64,000 nt of DNA from Bacillota bacterium (GCA_023435435.1 JAEYRW010000168.1:9993-73992); one strand, 5' to 3'; shown: positions 1-8,394, counted from the first letter of the stretch. The notes: a model not told the origin generated them from the letters alone. Program-made: numbers and translations.

Positions 1-225
1 GAGATAACTGTCGGCGGAAACCGTACCGCCAAACGGCATTGCCAGATGCGTGTGCGCGTCGATCGCGCCGGGCAGCACGTACTTGCCCGCGGCGTCCACC
101 ACCTTTTCGGCGGGTACGTCGAGCACCGCGCCGATGAGCGCGATCTTCCCGTCCTTGACTGCGATGTCACCCTTGAAGGACTCCTTCGCAGTGACGATCA
201 TGCCGTTTTTAATGAGCAAATCCAT
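1..225 (-). CDS. Dihydropyrimidinase / D-hydantoinase, N-terminal 75 residues (runs off the left edge)
   Basis: Only the start of the gene is in the window. The ATG at 225 follows a purine-rich ribosome site (GGGAGGGTGAAGG). The translation opens with MDLLIKNGMIVTAKE and reaches the metal-binding motif DAHTHLAMPFGG at about residues 57-68, the signature of the cyclic amidohydrolase family (dihydropyrimidinase, hydantoinase). These cytosolic zinc enzymes open the ring of dihydrouracil, dihydrothymine or hydantoins. The gene is last in sight of a minus-strand operon behind an ABC importer, and the aminotransferase and Fe-alcohol dehydrogenase upstream fit reductive pyrimidine breakdown. Allantoinase or phenylhydantoinase cannot be excluded from this fragment. 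Confidence 0.85.
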   Translation of the reverse strand, partial: MDLLIKNGMIVTAKESFKGDIAVKDGKIALIGAVLDVPAEKVVDAAGKYVLPGAIDAHTHLAMPFGGTVSADSYL

Positions 226-247
226 GCCTTCACCCTCCCTTGAGATT

Positions 248-275
248 CGCCCGCCGAACTTTCGTCCGGCGGGCG
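248..275 (-). promoter_or_regulatory. Strong hairpin between binding-protein gene and dihydropyrimidinase
   Basis: Nine-base-pair GC stem (248-256 with 267-275) and a 10-nt loop. It lies between the stop of the binding-protein gene (289) and the next start (225). No T-run follows, so it looks like a read-through attenuator or mRNA 3'-end stabiliser that raises binding-protein expression relative to the enzyme downstream. Confidence 0.5.
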
Positions 276-288
276 GAAAGTCGTATGA

Positions 289-1377
289 TTATTCTGCGAG
301 CTTGTAAACCAGAACCAGACCGGAACGTTGGAACACCTGAGCGACTTCGATGAGGCCCATGCCACCGGCATCCGCCGCGATGAGGTTCGAAACCCACGTC
401 ACGCCGAAGTCCACCTGACCGGTGTAGACAGCAGTCGTTTCGGAGATGTCGCCGCCGCCGGGAACGATGGAGACGTTCAGACCAACTTCAGTGTAGTAGC
501 CCATGTCGAGTGCCACGTAGTAGCCCATGAACTGCGCCTGCGGGAGCCACTTGAGCTGGATGGTCACATCGGTCTTCTCGGGTGCGAAGGTCGCGCCTTC
601 GGCGGTCGCAGCCGTCCAGTAGGAAGTGTCGCGGATATCATCGAGCGTCAGCGCAGCGAGCGCATCGGCAGCCACCGCATCGGAGAGATCGATATAGGTC
701 TTTGCGAGGTCGAGGGTCTGCTGCATCGCGGCTTCGTCCATGTTACCATAGGCAGAAACGGCATTGCCGGCGGTGTCGGTTTCAACGAGCTTTTTGACTT
801 CGTCGGCCATATACGCCTGATGCTCGCTGGAGACAGAAGAACCGTACTTATAAACGATCTCGGCAGCCTCTTCCGGATTTGCGCAGGCATACGCCCAGCC
901 CTTCATGGAGGCGGCGATGAACGCCTTCACAGTCTCAGGATTGGCTTCCGCGAACGCTTTGGTGCAGAAGATGTTATCCTCAAGCATCGCGACGCCCTCG
1001 TCGTTCATGTCGATGTACTTCACGGCGTCGCCATAGGCATAGCCGCCTTCGTAGGAGTTCATCACGAGGCCCAGCTCATTGTAGGTCATCGCGGAAGCGA
1101 GCAAAATGGAATCATCGTCAAAGCCATCCATATCGAACGCCTGGCTGAGGTAGGTCGTCGGGAGACCGTACTTGGAGAGCAGCGCCTGCACCTCGTACTC
1201 GTTACCGAGGCCCCAGTTGCCAACCTTGCCCTGATTGGCGGCATCGGTAACAACTGCTTCGGCAGTCGCATCGGCGAGATAGCCCGCAGCGAAGGCGGAC
1301 ATGCCTGTCGTCGCGATCAAAAGGGCGATGGCGAGCGTCAGAGAGAATGCGATCCTTGCGAATTTGCCATGCTTCAT
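289..1377 (-). CDS. ABC transporter substrate-binding protein, NMT1/THI5-like, circularly permuted
   Basis: 362 aa. The ATG at 1377 has GAGGAGGAAAAG just upstream; the frame opens 20 codons earlier but those lack a ribosome site. Residues 1-31 are a Sec signal peptide (cleavage near SAFA/AG; no lipobox Cys). The order of the mature protein is inverted relative to the family. Residues about 50-255 (VGNWGLGNEYEVQALL, ASAMTYNE, ASMKGWAYA..NPEEAAEIV) match the usual C-terminal two thirds. Residues about 267-360 (VTIQLKWLPQAQFMGYY, VPGGGDISETTAVYTG, VTWVSNLIAADAGGMG, FQRSGLVLVYK) match the usual N-terminal third. The reading frame is intact. The neighbours are its two permeases and ATPase. Inferred substrate: a pyrimidine or hydantoin-like compound. 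Confidence 0.9.
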   Translation of the reverse strand: MKHGKFARIAFSLTLAIALLIATTGMSAFAAGYLADATAEAVVTDAANQGKVGNWGLGNEYEVQALLSKYGLPTTYLSQAFDMDGFDDDSILLASAMTYNELGLVMNSYEGGYAYGDAVKYIDMNDEGVAMLEDNIFCTKAFAEANPETVKAFIAASMKGWAYACANPEEAAEIVYKYGSSVSSEHQAYMADEVKKLVETDTAGNAVSAYGNMDEAAMQQTLDLAKTYIDLSDAVAADALAALTLDDIRDTSYWTAATAEGATFAPEKTDVTIQLKWLPQAQFMGYYVALDMGYYTEVGLNVSIVPGGGDISETTAVYTGQVDFGVTWVSNLIAADAGGMGLIEVAQVFQRSGLVLVYKLAE

Positions 1378-1424
1378 AACTTTTCCTCCTCGTTTTCCGT
1401 TGGGTATATATTCATTCCGAATGA

Positions 1425-2219
1425 CTACTGTCGCCATTTCAGAAGAATACGCTCAAAGATCAGGAGCACCAGGTACATGAGAATTCCGATTACGCAGGCA
1501 ACCAGTATGTATGCCCACGCGGTCGCGTACTGCGCGAGTACGATGTTCTCGCGAATCTGTCGTCCGACACCGATGATGTACTCCGCGAAGTATTCACTGA
1601 CCAGTGCCGAGATGACCGAACTCGGAACCGAGACGCGCAGAGCGATGAAGACATACGGCACACTGTTGGGAAGCCGAAGCTTTGTGAAAATCTGAAGCTT
1701 CGTCGCCGCATAGGAGTGCATGAGGTCGAGCGAAAATGGCTTAAGTTCAGTAAGACCCCGGTATGCGTTAACGCTCATGGCCACGGTCGATGTAATCATG
1801 ACGACCAGTATCTTTGCGAACATCGAGCGGATGTTGGCGTCGTCTGAAAAGTCCTTGGTCAGGTTGTTGAGGATCGGGGCAATGGCGATGATCGGAATTG
1901 CGTTGAACGCGGAGGCGAGCGTCAGTCCGCCCTTTCCCCACTTGGTGAAAATCGCCGCGATGAGCCCCAGTCCGTAACCGAGTAATGACCCTAAAATCAG
2001 ACCGCCCAGTGCCACGATCACCGTCGCCCTGACGTTTACCATGATCGTCGGGAAGTTGTCGCCGATGATCCGGAAGATGCGTCCCGGAAGCGGCAGCGTG
2101 AACGTATCCGCGCCGAGAATCTTGTGAAGAAGCTGCGTCTGCCACAAAATCGCAATGACGACGCCAAACGCCACCGGGTAGATAATCGATGAGATCGAAT
2201 CCCAGTTGAACTTTTTCAC
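1425..2219 (-). CDS. ABC transporter permease, NitT/TauT/hydantoin type (second permease)
   Basis: 264 aa integral membrane protein of the BPD_transp_1 fold, with about six hydrophobic segments. The EAA-like cytoplasmic loop falls near LMHSYAATKLQIFTKLRLPNSVPYVF (shown only for location). The start is GTG at 2219, inside a GTGA overlap with the stop of the preceding permease and behind GGGAGGTGG; the longer open frame upstream reads through the neighbouring gene and is not coding. It pairs with the permease at 2216-3058 to form a heterodimeric channel for the import system whose ATPase is at 3061 and binding protein at 289. Close relatives are SsuC/ThiX-like permeases. Confidence 0.88.
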   Translation of the reverse strand: MKKFNWDSISSIIYPVAFGVVIAILWQTQLLHKILGADTFTLPLPGRIFRIIGDNFPTIMVNVRATVIVALGGLILGSLLGYGLGLIAAIFTKWGKGGLTLASAFNAIPIIAIAPILNNLTKDFSDDANIRSMFAKILVVMITSTVAMSVNAYRGLTELKPFSLDLMHSYAATKLQIFTKLRLPNSVPYVFIALRVSVPSSVISALVSEYFAEYIIGVGRQIRENIVLAQYATAWAYILVACVIGILMYLVLLIFERILLKWRQ

Positions 2220-3058
2220 TTTGTGCCACCTCCCGTGCCAAGCCGCGGCTTGGGATTGCGCCGGTACGGCGAGGCGAGCTTTTCGAGAAGCGCCATCAAC
2301 TGGTAGCTCAAAATGCCAATGATCGCCGAAAGGAACACGATCTGCCAGAACACGTAGATGGTCATGGCGTGCTTCAGGGACTGCGACATCATGCAACCGA
2401 GTCCACCGCCGCCCTGTAGGGTATCGACCAGGATCGAAGCCGTGATCGCCATGGGTGCCGCGATCTTGAGCCCGGTAAAGAGGTACGGCATGCAGTATGG
2501 GATGAGGAGCTTCCGGTAGATCTCATACCGGCTCGCGGCGAGCGAGTACATGAGTTCGCGCTTTTCCTTCTCGACCGCCTTGAACCCAGCAAGGGTGTTC
2601 GTCGCAACCGGATAGAACGTTAAAATGCCTGCGATCACGATGCGGCTCTTGTCGATGTCCTTTGTCAGCGCCAACACAATTGGCGCCATTCCGAGGATCG
2701 GGATCATCTGGATGATCATGAGGTAGGGAAACAGCGTCTTTTCGATCCATGTAAACCGGCTCATGAGAAGCGCCAGCAGGAACCCGACGCCCGCGCCGAG
2801 TATGAAACCGATGCCTGCGCGGATGAGCGTAACCCAAGCGTTTGAGAGAACGATCTGAAGCGCAGTCTGTGTGCCATTGACCTTTTTCGTGCTGAATACA
2901 CTTTCAACAATCTGATACAGGTGTGGCAGCACATTTTCCGGCGTACGTTTGATGCCTGAGATGACCGTCGCGCCGATCTCCCATGCGATGATGAGCCCCA
3001 ACACCCACACAAGCGTGACCAGCTTTGGGGACGAGAGTGCCTTTTTGAGCGTGCGCAA
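2216..3058 (-). CDS. ABC transporter permease, NitT/TauT/hydantoin type (first permease)
   Basis: 280 aa with about six membrane segments and the conserved permease loop around KEKRELMYSLAASRYEIYRK, the contact site for the ATPase. It uses a TTG start at 3058, behind GAGGGGGTGTAGCG, two bases after the ATPase stop. Family members carry small organic anions or pyrimidine precursors. It is an expected partner of the permease downstream, with which it overlaps by 4 bp, which implies translational coupling. Confidence 0.88.
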   Translation of the reverse strand: MRTLKKALSSPKLVTLVWVLGLIIAWEIGATVISGIKRTPENVLPHLYQIVESVFSTKKVNGTQTALQIVLSNAWVTLIRAGIGFILGAGVGFLLALLMSRFTWIEKTLFPYLMIIQMIPILGMAPIVLALTKDIDKSRIVIAGILTFYPVATNTLAGFKAVEKEKRELMYSLAASRYEIYRKLLIPYCMPYLFTGLKIAAPMAITASILVDTLQGGGGLGCMMSQSLKHAMTIYVFWQIVFLSAIIGILSYQLMALLEKLASPYRRNPKPRLGTGGGTK

Positions 3059-3060
3059 CG

Positions 3061-3876
3061 CTACACCCCCTCGAAGCTGCCGCGCACCTTCGCCACCAAC
3101 GCACTGAACGCGGGCGTATCCTTGACCGCAAGCCTGCGCGGGCGCGGAATGTCGATGTCCACCACAGCCGAGACGCGACCCGGATGGGGCGAGAGCACCA
3201 CCACGCGATCGGAGAGGAACACGGCCTCGGAAATGTTGTGCGTGACAAAGATGATTGTCTTGTGCGTCTTGTTCCAGATGGTTAAAAGATCCTCGTTGAG
3301 CTTTTCCTTCGTGAACTCGTCGAGCGCGGAGAACGGCTCATCCATGAGAAGAATTTCCGGCTTGATGGCGAAGGCGCGCGCAATCCCCACCCGCTGCTGC
3401 ATGCCGCCGGAAAGCTGCGACGGATACTTACGACCAAAGTCGTAGAGGCCAACGAGTTCCAGCATCTCAGAGACGGTCTTCGTGCGTTGGTGCTTGGGAA
3501 GACCCATCAATTCCATGGGCATGCACACGTTCCGTCGCGCAGTGCGCCAGTCGTAGAGCACCGGGCTCTGGAACACGATACCGAATTTTTTCTGGAGCCG
3601 GATTTGGCGAGGCGTTTGGCCACGGATGGAGATTTCTCCCTCAGTCGGCTGCTGAAGGTCGGCGATGGTCCGCAAAAGCGTCGTCTTTCCACAGCCGGAT
3701 GGTCCAACCAGCGATACGAACTCGCCCTGTTTGATCTCAAGGTTTACGTTCGTAAGCGCATTGATCGTCTCGCCCGTGTTCTTGTCCGGGAAGTGCACCG
3801 ACAGATTCTCAATCCGGATTTCCACGTCGTCCATGGGATCGTAGGTGGACACGGGCTTCTTTCTTGCAAGCTGCAT
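3061..3876 (-). CDS. ABC transporter ATP-binding protein, NitT/TauT/hydantoin type
   Basis: 271 aa cytosolic ATPase. Walker [10 protein letters not shown] at about residues 59-67, Q-loop FQSP, signature LSGGMQQR, Walker B ILLMDEPFSALD and the switch His in FVTHNISEAV are all present, so it should be active. The ATG at 3876 follows ATGGAGGAATC. It is the first gene of the importer operon (ATPase, permease, permease, binding protein, dihydropyrimidinase), separated by a terminator from the enzyme genes upstream. The family also includes SsuB and TauB; the substrate is inferred only from the dihydropyrimidinase. Confidence 0.9.
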   Translation of the reverse strand: MQLARKKPVSTYDPMDDVEIRIENLSVHFPDKNTGETINALTNVNLEIKQGEFVSLVGPSGCGKTTLLRTIADLQQPTEGEISIRGQTPRQIRLQKKFGIVFQSPVLYDWRTARRNVCMPMELMGLPKHQRTKTVSEMLELVGLYDFGRKYPSQLSGGMQQRVGIARAFAIKPEILLMDEPFSALDEFTKEKLNEDLLTIWNKTHKTIIFVTHNISEAVFLSDRVVVLSPHPGRVSAVVDIDIPRPRRLAVKDTPAFSALVAKVRGSFEGV

Positions 3877-3910
3877 GCGGATTCCTCCATTTGGTCTGAT
3901 GGTCTGAATA

Positions 3911-3950
3911 AAGAAAACGGCGCAAGGGGAATGATTTCCGCCTTACGCCG
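3911..3950 (-). terminator. Intrinsic terminator after the Fe-alcohol dehydrogenase
   Basis: Long GC-rich stem formed by CGGCGTAAGGCGGAA and TTCCCCTTGCGCCG with a 4-nt loop (3918-3950), followed on the minus strand by TTTTCTTT (3911-3917). It lies 30 bases after the alcohol dehydrogenase stop and splits the enzyme operon from the importer operon. Confidence 0.85.
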
Positions 3951-3979
3951 TTGTAACGCGCCAATTGATGTCGTTTTTG

Positions 3980-5110
3980 TCAGTAGAGACTCTCGTAAAT
4001 GGCCTCCATGTCGGAAACAGTCACGTCCCGAAGGGTGTTTCCCGGACTTCCGCTCTGCATGGCTTCCGTCGCCATCTGCGAAATCTGGACACGGAATTCA
4101 TCTTTTGCGATTCCGTATTCCGCGAGTGTCGGAATCCCGAGTGTCCGAGTAATCTCCGAAAGTGCCGCTATCAGGCCGTCCGCACCGCCGGAAATGCCGA
4201 CTTCGTCCGCAAGTGCCGCAAACTTTTCAGGTGCTCCCTTCGCCGCAAAGGCGAGGCAAGGTGCGATGAGCATGGCGTTCGACAGGCCATGTGCGACATG
4301 GAACTTCGCGCCAATGGGGCGGCTCATGCCGTGGACAATTGTCACAGAGGCATTTGAGATACACACGCCCGCATCATAGGCAGCAATTGCCATATCCTCA
4401 CGCGCCGCCAGATCGCTTCCGTCCTTGAAGGCGATGGGCAGGCTTCTAAAAATCCGCTTGACCGCATCGACCGCGAAGATGGCGGTCATGGGGTTCGCCT
4501 TTTGGGAGGTGTACGCTTCCACCGCGTGGGTAAGCGCGTCCATGCCGGTATATGCCGTGAGCTTCGCAGGCGCGGAACGAGTAAACGCGGGATCGACAAT
4601 CGCGATCTTCGGCAGCAGTGCATCTCCGCGCAAAAGGAGTTTCGCACCCTTTTCGGCATCCGTAATGACAGTAAATTTTGTGGCCTCGGAACCGGTCCCG
4701 GCAGTCGTTGGGATGAGCGCCATGGGCGGGAAGTCGCCTTTGATCTCTTTCCCCGCGAGTGCACACACACTGCCCGAGAATTTTGTGCCAACCGCAATGG
4801 CCTTCGCACTGTCGAGCGGGCTACCGCCGCCGATGCCGACGATGCTGTCGCACTTCGCCGCCTTATACGCCGCGACACCCGCCGCGACCATCCGGTCGTC
4901 CGGTTCGCCGGGGATGTCCGAGAACACCGTACACACGACGCCATTTTTTTCGAGCATCGCGATCAGCCGCGTGAACGCCTCGCCCTTTTTCACGATATTC
5001 CCAGTGACGATGAGGGTTCGTTTCCCGAGGGAGGCGAGGCTCTTTTCCGCCGCCTCGAGTGCGCCTTCGCCAAGGAACGTGCGCCCAGGCGTGATGAACG
5101 TGTAAGCCAT
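3980..5110 (-). CDS. Iron-containing alcohol dehydrogenase, probable malonate semialdehyde reductase
   Basis: 376 aa, the usual length for group III Fe-ADHs. It has the nucleotide-binding GGGSPLDSAKA (about residues 94-104), TTAGTGSEAT (about 136-145), TGMDALTHAVEAY with a metal-ligand His, and HGMSRPIGAKFHVAHG carrying further His ligands. These cytosolic enzymes interconvert aldehydes and alcohols using NAD(P)H. The ATG at 5110 has GGAGGAAAC upstream and sits 11 bases after the aminotransferase stop. Next to an omega-aminotransferase and a dihydropyrimidinase, the best guess is reduction of malonate semialdehyde (from beta-alanine) to 3-hydroxypropionate, as in the extended reductive pyrimidine pathway of anaerobes. 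4-hydroxybutyrate or 1,2-propanediol-type roles are alternatives. Confidence 0.85.
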   Translation of the reverse strand: MAYTFITPGRTFLGEGALEAAEKSLASLGKRTLIVTGNIVKKGEAFTRLIAMLEKNGVVCTVFSDIPGEPDDRMVAAGVAAYKAAKCDSIVGIGGGSPLDSAKAIAVGTKFSGSVCALAGKEIKGDFPPMALIPTTAGTGSEATKFTVITDAEKGAKLLLRGDALLPKIAIVDPAFTRSAPAKLTAYTGMDALTHAVEAYTSQKANPMTAIFAVDAVKRIFRSLPIAFKDGSDLAAREDMAIAAYDAGVCISNASVTIVHGMSRPIGAKFHVAHGLSNAMLIAPCLAFAAKGAPEKFAALADEVGISGGADGLIAALSEITRTLGIPTLAEYGIAKDEFRVQISQMATEAMQSGSPGNTLRDVTVSDMEAIYESLY

Positions 5111-5121
5111 TGTTTCCTCCG

Positions 5122-6444
5122 TTAGATCCTATTGTCGACTTCGGTCAACACCGCGTCGAGCTTGGGAAGCTCCTCGGCCAGCTGCTCGACGGTGATGATG
5201 AGCGGCGGGCAAACGAGGATGCAGTTCTCGTGCGTGTAGGTCATGAATCCCAGCGCAGACAACTTTTTGAGGATTCCGCCCATGATCCCTTCGGGATCCT
5301 TGCCGTAAGGCACGAGCGGCTCGCGCGTTTCCTTGCTCTTAACGAGCTCGACCGCCGAAAACAGGCCGATTGCACGGACTTCGCCAACCGAGGGATGCTT
5401 ATCCTTCATCGCCTCAAGCGTAGCCTTCAAATACGCACCGGACTTCTCCACATTTTCAAGTATGTTTGCATCCGTATAGTACTGGACAGACGCAAGGCCG
5501 GCAGCGCAACCCAGCGGATGACCGGAATAAGTCAATCCGCAGGAGAGAAGGTGATCGTCGAAATATTCCGCGATGTCCTTCGAAACGATGCATCCACCCA
5601 GCGGAACATAGCCGCAGGTGACGCCCTTTGCGAAGGTCACGATATCGGGCTTGATTCCGAAGTGCTCGAAGGCGAACATCTTACCAGTCCGGCAGAAACC
5701 GGTCATAACCTCGTCGCAGATCATGAGGATTCCGTATTTGTCGCACAGTGCGCGCACGCCGGGCATGTAGCCCTCTGGCGGAATGATGATGCCGTTGGAG
5801 CCGGTCACGGTCTCCATCACGATGGCCGCAATGGACGGGGGATTCTCGTAATTGATCTGCTCTTCTAACTTGGCGAGATAGTATTTTGTCGCTGCCTGCT
5901 CGGACTCGAAGGGGATCGCCTCACGGTAAATGTAAGGATCAAAGAACTTCACAAAGCCCGGCACGCCCGGTTCGAGCGGGAAGCGCCTCGGTTCGCCGGT
6001 CAGGTTGCCCGCACCGAAGGAGGAGCCGTGATAGCTGCGATAGCGGGAAAATACCTTGTTGCGCCCGGTGAACATGCGCGCCATCTTGACCGCGTTCTCG
6101 TTGGCGTCTGCGCCGGCGTTGGTGAAAAACACCTTGCCCATGTTGTCGGGCATAAGGGAGATGAGCTTCTCCGCCAGCTGCGCACGCGGCTCGACGCCGT
6201 AGGAAGGAGAGACGAAGCAGTACTTATCGACCTGCTCCTTGATCGCGTCCCCGATGGCCTTGTTGCCAAATCCCAGGTTCATGTTGACGAGCTGAGAGGA
6301 CATGTCGGTGTACCGTTTTCCGTCCGTATCCCAGAAGTAAATCCCCTCGCCCTTCTCCACGGGAATGGGATTGAGGCCCTTCTGCTTCGACCAGGATTGC
6401 AGGTTATACTTTTTTGAAATGCATTTGATCTCTTCACCGGTCAT
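5122..6444 (-). CDS. Class III omega-aminotransferase, probable beta-alanine transaminase
   Basis: 440 aa PLP enzyme of the taurine/beta-alanine-pyruvate aminotransferase branch. Visible are NAGADANENAVKMAR, the Asp of MICDEVMTGFCRTGK that contacts the PLP pyridine nitrogen, and the Schiff-base Lys in TFAKGVTCGYVPLGG. I place the start at the ATG 6444 (MTGEEIKC), seven bases after GGGGGAT, rather than 78 bases upstream. It is the first gene of a two-gene operon with the Fe-ADH, behind a consensus promoter. Beta-alanine to malonate semialdehyde would link it to the dihydropyrimidinase. Taurine:pyruvate activity is the main alternative, though no sulfoacetaldehyde gene is nearby. Confidence 0.85.
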   Translation of the reverse strand: MTGEEIKCISKKYNLQSWSKQKGLNPIPVEKGEGIYFWDTDGKRYTDMSSQLVNMNLGFGNKAIGDAIKEQVDKYCFVSPSYGVEPRAQLAEKLISLMPDNMGKVFFTNAGADANENAVKMARMFTGRNKVFSRYRSYHGSSFGAGNLTGEPRRFPLEPGVPGFVKFFDPYIYREAIPFESEQAATKYYLAKLEEQINYENPPSIAAIVMETVTGSNGIIIPPEGYMPGVRALCDKYGILMICDEVMTGFCRTGKMFAFEHFGIKPDIVTFAKGVTCGYVPLGGCIVSKDIAEYFDDHLLSCGLTYSGHPLGCAAGLASVQYYTDANILENVEKSGAYLKATLEAMKDKHPSVGEVRAIGLFSAVELVKSKETREPLVPYGKDPEGIMGGILKKLSALGFMTYTHENCILVCPPLIITVEQLAEELPKLDAVLTEVDNRI

Positions 6445-6525
6445 GCGATCATCCCCCAAAAAATGCGGCGGTAATGGCGTTTTCAGCACCATTGCCGCTC
6501 GCTTGATTGTTCCTGTTTGCATCGT

Positions 6526-6554
6526 AGTATATCGTCATCCTGCAAATCTGTCAA
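6526..6554 (-). promoter_or_regulatory. Sigma-A promoter of the aminotransferase/Fe-ADH operon
   Basis: A perfect TTGACA (6549-6554) and TATACT (6526-6531) with a 17-bp spacer on the minus strand, giving a leader of about 75 nt before the start at 6444. It lies in the gap after pucR, so the enzyme operon can be transcribed independently of the regulator. Confidence 0.75.
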
Positions 6555-6607
6555 TCGGCAGAGAAAACAGAGTTCATTGTGCAGACGCACAAGCTGTGGC
6601 AGGAAGG

Positions 6608-7753
6608 TTAAAGAATATCGCGGATCATGAGCCCTGTTTTGAGCATCAGGATGTCGGTTTGTGCAAGCGGATCAAGCCCGGAGACAGCTTTTATTTTTTT
6701 GAGTTGGTTTGTTACGGTGTTGCGGTGCATGAACCTACTCTTCGCGACCTGGAGAAGATTCCCATCCAAATCAATGAACGACTGAAGCAGCAAGACAAGC
6801 TCCGTCCGGTTTTCCCGGTCGTATTTTTCAATGGGCGCGATGGTCTCCTGATAGATGCCGCGCAGCACGGACTTGTCATTCACGGCACATAGGAGCTTAT
6901 AGAATCCAAGCCGATCATAGAATACAAGTTTATCTCCGCGCGAACGTGCCATATGCATGGCAGACAGCGCTCGCTCGAAGTTTGCGGCCTGTTCGCTGAT
7001 CCCCTCCTGATTTGTGCTGACACCCACATAAAACGTCTCATCCGGGATGTGTTCATGGGTACGCACAAGAAATTGATTCACAAAGCCTTCGATTTCATCA
7101 TCCTTATAATCCACCAGCACCAGAATCCGCGCGTCTCCATACGAAAACGACACGAACAAATCGTGCAGGTTTCGCGCGCAGCTCTCGGCCACGCGCTGAA
7201 GCTCCGGTTCCTGGAACGCGTCGCCCGGTGTCGTGAGTGCTGCAAAACAAAACCGACTGCCCCGCTGGAAGCCATAGCGTTCAAGCTGCGTAATCTGCCC
7301 TTCAACGTCACCCGCTTTGAACAGGACATTTTTGAAAAGCGATACAATGTTTTTCTCGGTGTGCTCGTCCCGCATGATCCGGTGGCAGAAGTCGCGCGTC
7401 ATATCGACCATCGGCGTCTCCCACGGAGTGGTGAAAAGCGGCATGTTCTCAGCATCGCAGAAATCCGCCACCTCCTGCGGAATCGCCGCTGTGTGCGGCC
7501 CGAGATTGACGACGAACGCACTCGCGCTCATCTGTTTGAGTCGCTCGGCAAAGCGCAGAAGCCAATCGTCGCCTCGGTTCATGATGCCCGCGGTGAAGAC
7601 CAGCTCCCCGCCATGCAGAAAGCCGGTGACGTTCTGGTCCTCGACAATATGTACCCATTGCACGAGGTTTCCCATGCCGCCCTTGCCCGCGACGAGGTTC
7701 ATTCCGTACAGAAACGTCGCATTTTTGTAGAGCTTTTTCACCGTAACTGCCAT
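6608..7753 (-). CDS. PucR-family transcriptional regulator
   Basis: 381 aa. The N-terminal PucR sensing domain (about residues 1-125, VTVKKLYKNATFLYGM, WVHIVEDQNVTGFLHGGEL) is followed by a degenerate GGDEF-like middle. The C-terminal HTH_30 DNA-binding domain reads LLQVAKSRFMHRNTVTNQLKKI. PucR-type proteins control purine, pyrimidine or amino-acid catabolism in response to metabolites. The start is the ATG at 7753 after GGTGGTGA. The gene lies immediately upstream of the aminotransferase operon in the same direction, with its own promoter and a palindrome in its leader. It is the obvious candidate to regulate the pyrimidine locus; the inducer is unknown. Confidence 0.88.
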   Translation of the reverse strand: MAVTVKKLYKNATFLYGMNLVAGKGGMGNLVQWVHIVEDQNVTGFLHGGELVFTAGIMNRGDDWLLRFAERLKQMSASAFVVNLGPHTAAIPQEVADFCDAENMPLFTTPWETPMVDMTRDFCHRIMRDEHTEKNIVSLFKNVLFKAGDVEGQITQLERYGFQRGSRFCFAALTTPGDAFQEPELQRVAESCARNLHDLFVSFSYGDARILVLVDYKDDEIEGFVNQFLVRTHEHIPDETFYVGVSTNQEGISEQAANFERALSAMHMARSRGDKLVFYDRLGFYKLLCAVNDKSVLRGIYQETIAPIEKYDRENRTELVLLLQSFIDLDGNLLQVAKSRFMHRNTVTNQLKKIKAVSGLDPLAQTDILMLKTGLMIRDIL

Positions 7754-7783
7754 GCCGTCACCACCCTTGCGATCATATGGAAA

Positions 7784-7805
7784 GGGCGCCACTTACGTGA
7801 CGCCC
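7784..7805 (-). promoter_or_regulatory. Inverted repeat in the pucR leader
   Basis: GGGCGTCAC-GTAA-GTGGCGCCC is a 9-bp imperfect palindrome between the -10 box (7824-7829) and the pucR start (7753). It could be an operator for autoregulation or an RNA hairpin. No T-run follows. Confidence 0.4.
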
Positions 7806-7823
7806 CACCCTTGAGGATTATTT

Positions 7824-7832
7824 ATTATAGCA
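7824..7832 (-). promoter_or_regulatory. Extended -10 promoter of pucR
   Basis: TGCTATAAT on the minus strand (TATAAT at 7824-7829 preceded by TGC). No good -35 box is visible 17 bp upstream, as is common with extended -10 promoters. Confidence 0.55.
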
Positions 7833-7973
7833 CACGATCGTTAAGACATTATTCTTCGATTCCCGGCGTTACCAGCACGAACTGCGTACTGCACATGTCC
7901 GTTTTTTTCGGAGAGCGCAGAGATTTTCATTCGGTATGGAACCGGAACGCAAGTGCTCAGACGCAAGTCATAA

Positions 7974-8394
7974 TTATCGTTTCCACCTCGAACTGCTCCA
8001 GTCCCAGGCGTTTTCATTATTGCGAATATACGTTCCAAGGGCATCCCGCGACTGCGCGAGCTGGATAGATATCTGCTTCTCGACGCCGGTGACGACGGGA
8101 CCATTGTCGTGTTCAAGGACAACCGCGGGACGCGCCGGGAACTGCTTGGTCAACTGGCGCCAATCGTCGACGCTGGTAGTGAAACGACTCCCCAGACGAA
8201 CGCGCTCATCGACAGACAGGACCGGATGCAGCATTATGAGGACATCGAGCCAGAATACAAGGAAGTCTTAGCCATATAGTGGACAATCGATGAGCATTTT
8301 GATGACGACTTCGCACCTGATTAGGAACCGGACTATGAGATCTACGGGTTGATGGGTAAGCCGAGGGCTGGGAAGGGGCTTTGATCGTTGCGAA
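7974..8394 (+). pseudogene. Decayed coding remnant with two in-frame TAG stops
   Basis: One frame keeps a protein-like composition across the span (for example LRELDRYLLLDAGDDGTIVV, then MQHYEDIEPEYKEVLAI, then WTIDEHFDDDFAPD, then EPDYEIYGLMGKPRAGKGL). It is interrupted by TAG codons at 8277-8279 and 8322-8324. No start codon with a ribosome site is seen. I do not recognise the family. The acidic, well-behaved segments suggest the tail of a former mobile-element or phage gene. Confidence 0.35.

Noticed and set aside
1378..1437. Twenty extra N-terminal codons of the permuted binding protein
   Set aside because: They lack a ribosome site and would bury the signal peptide; GAGGAGG sits right before the ATG at 1377.
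8277..8324. TAG codons as possible pyrrolysine or readthrough
   Set aside because: No PylTSBCD genes or PYLIS-like context is visible. Loss of function by stop mutations is simpler.
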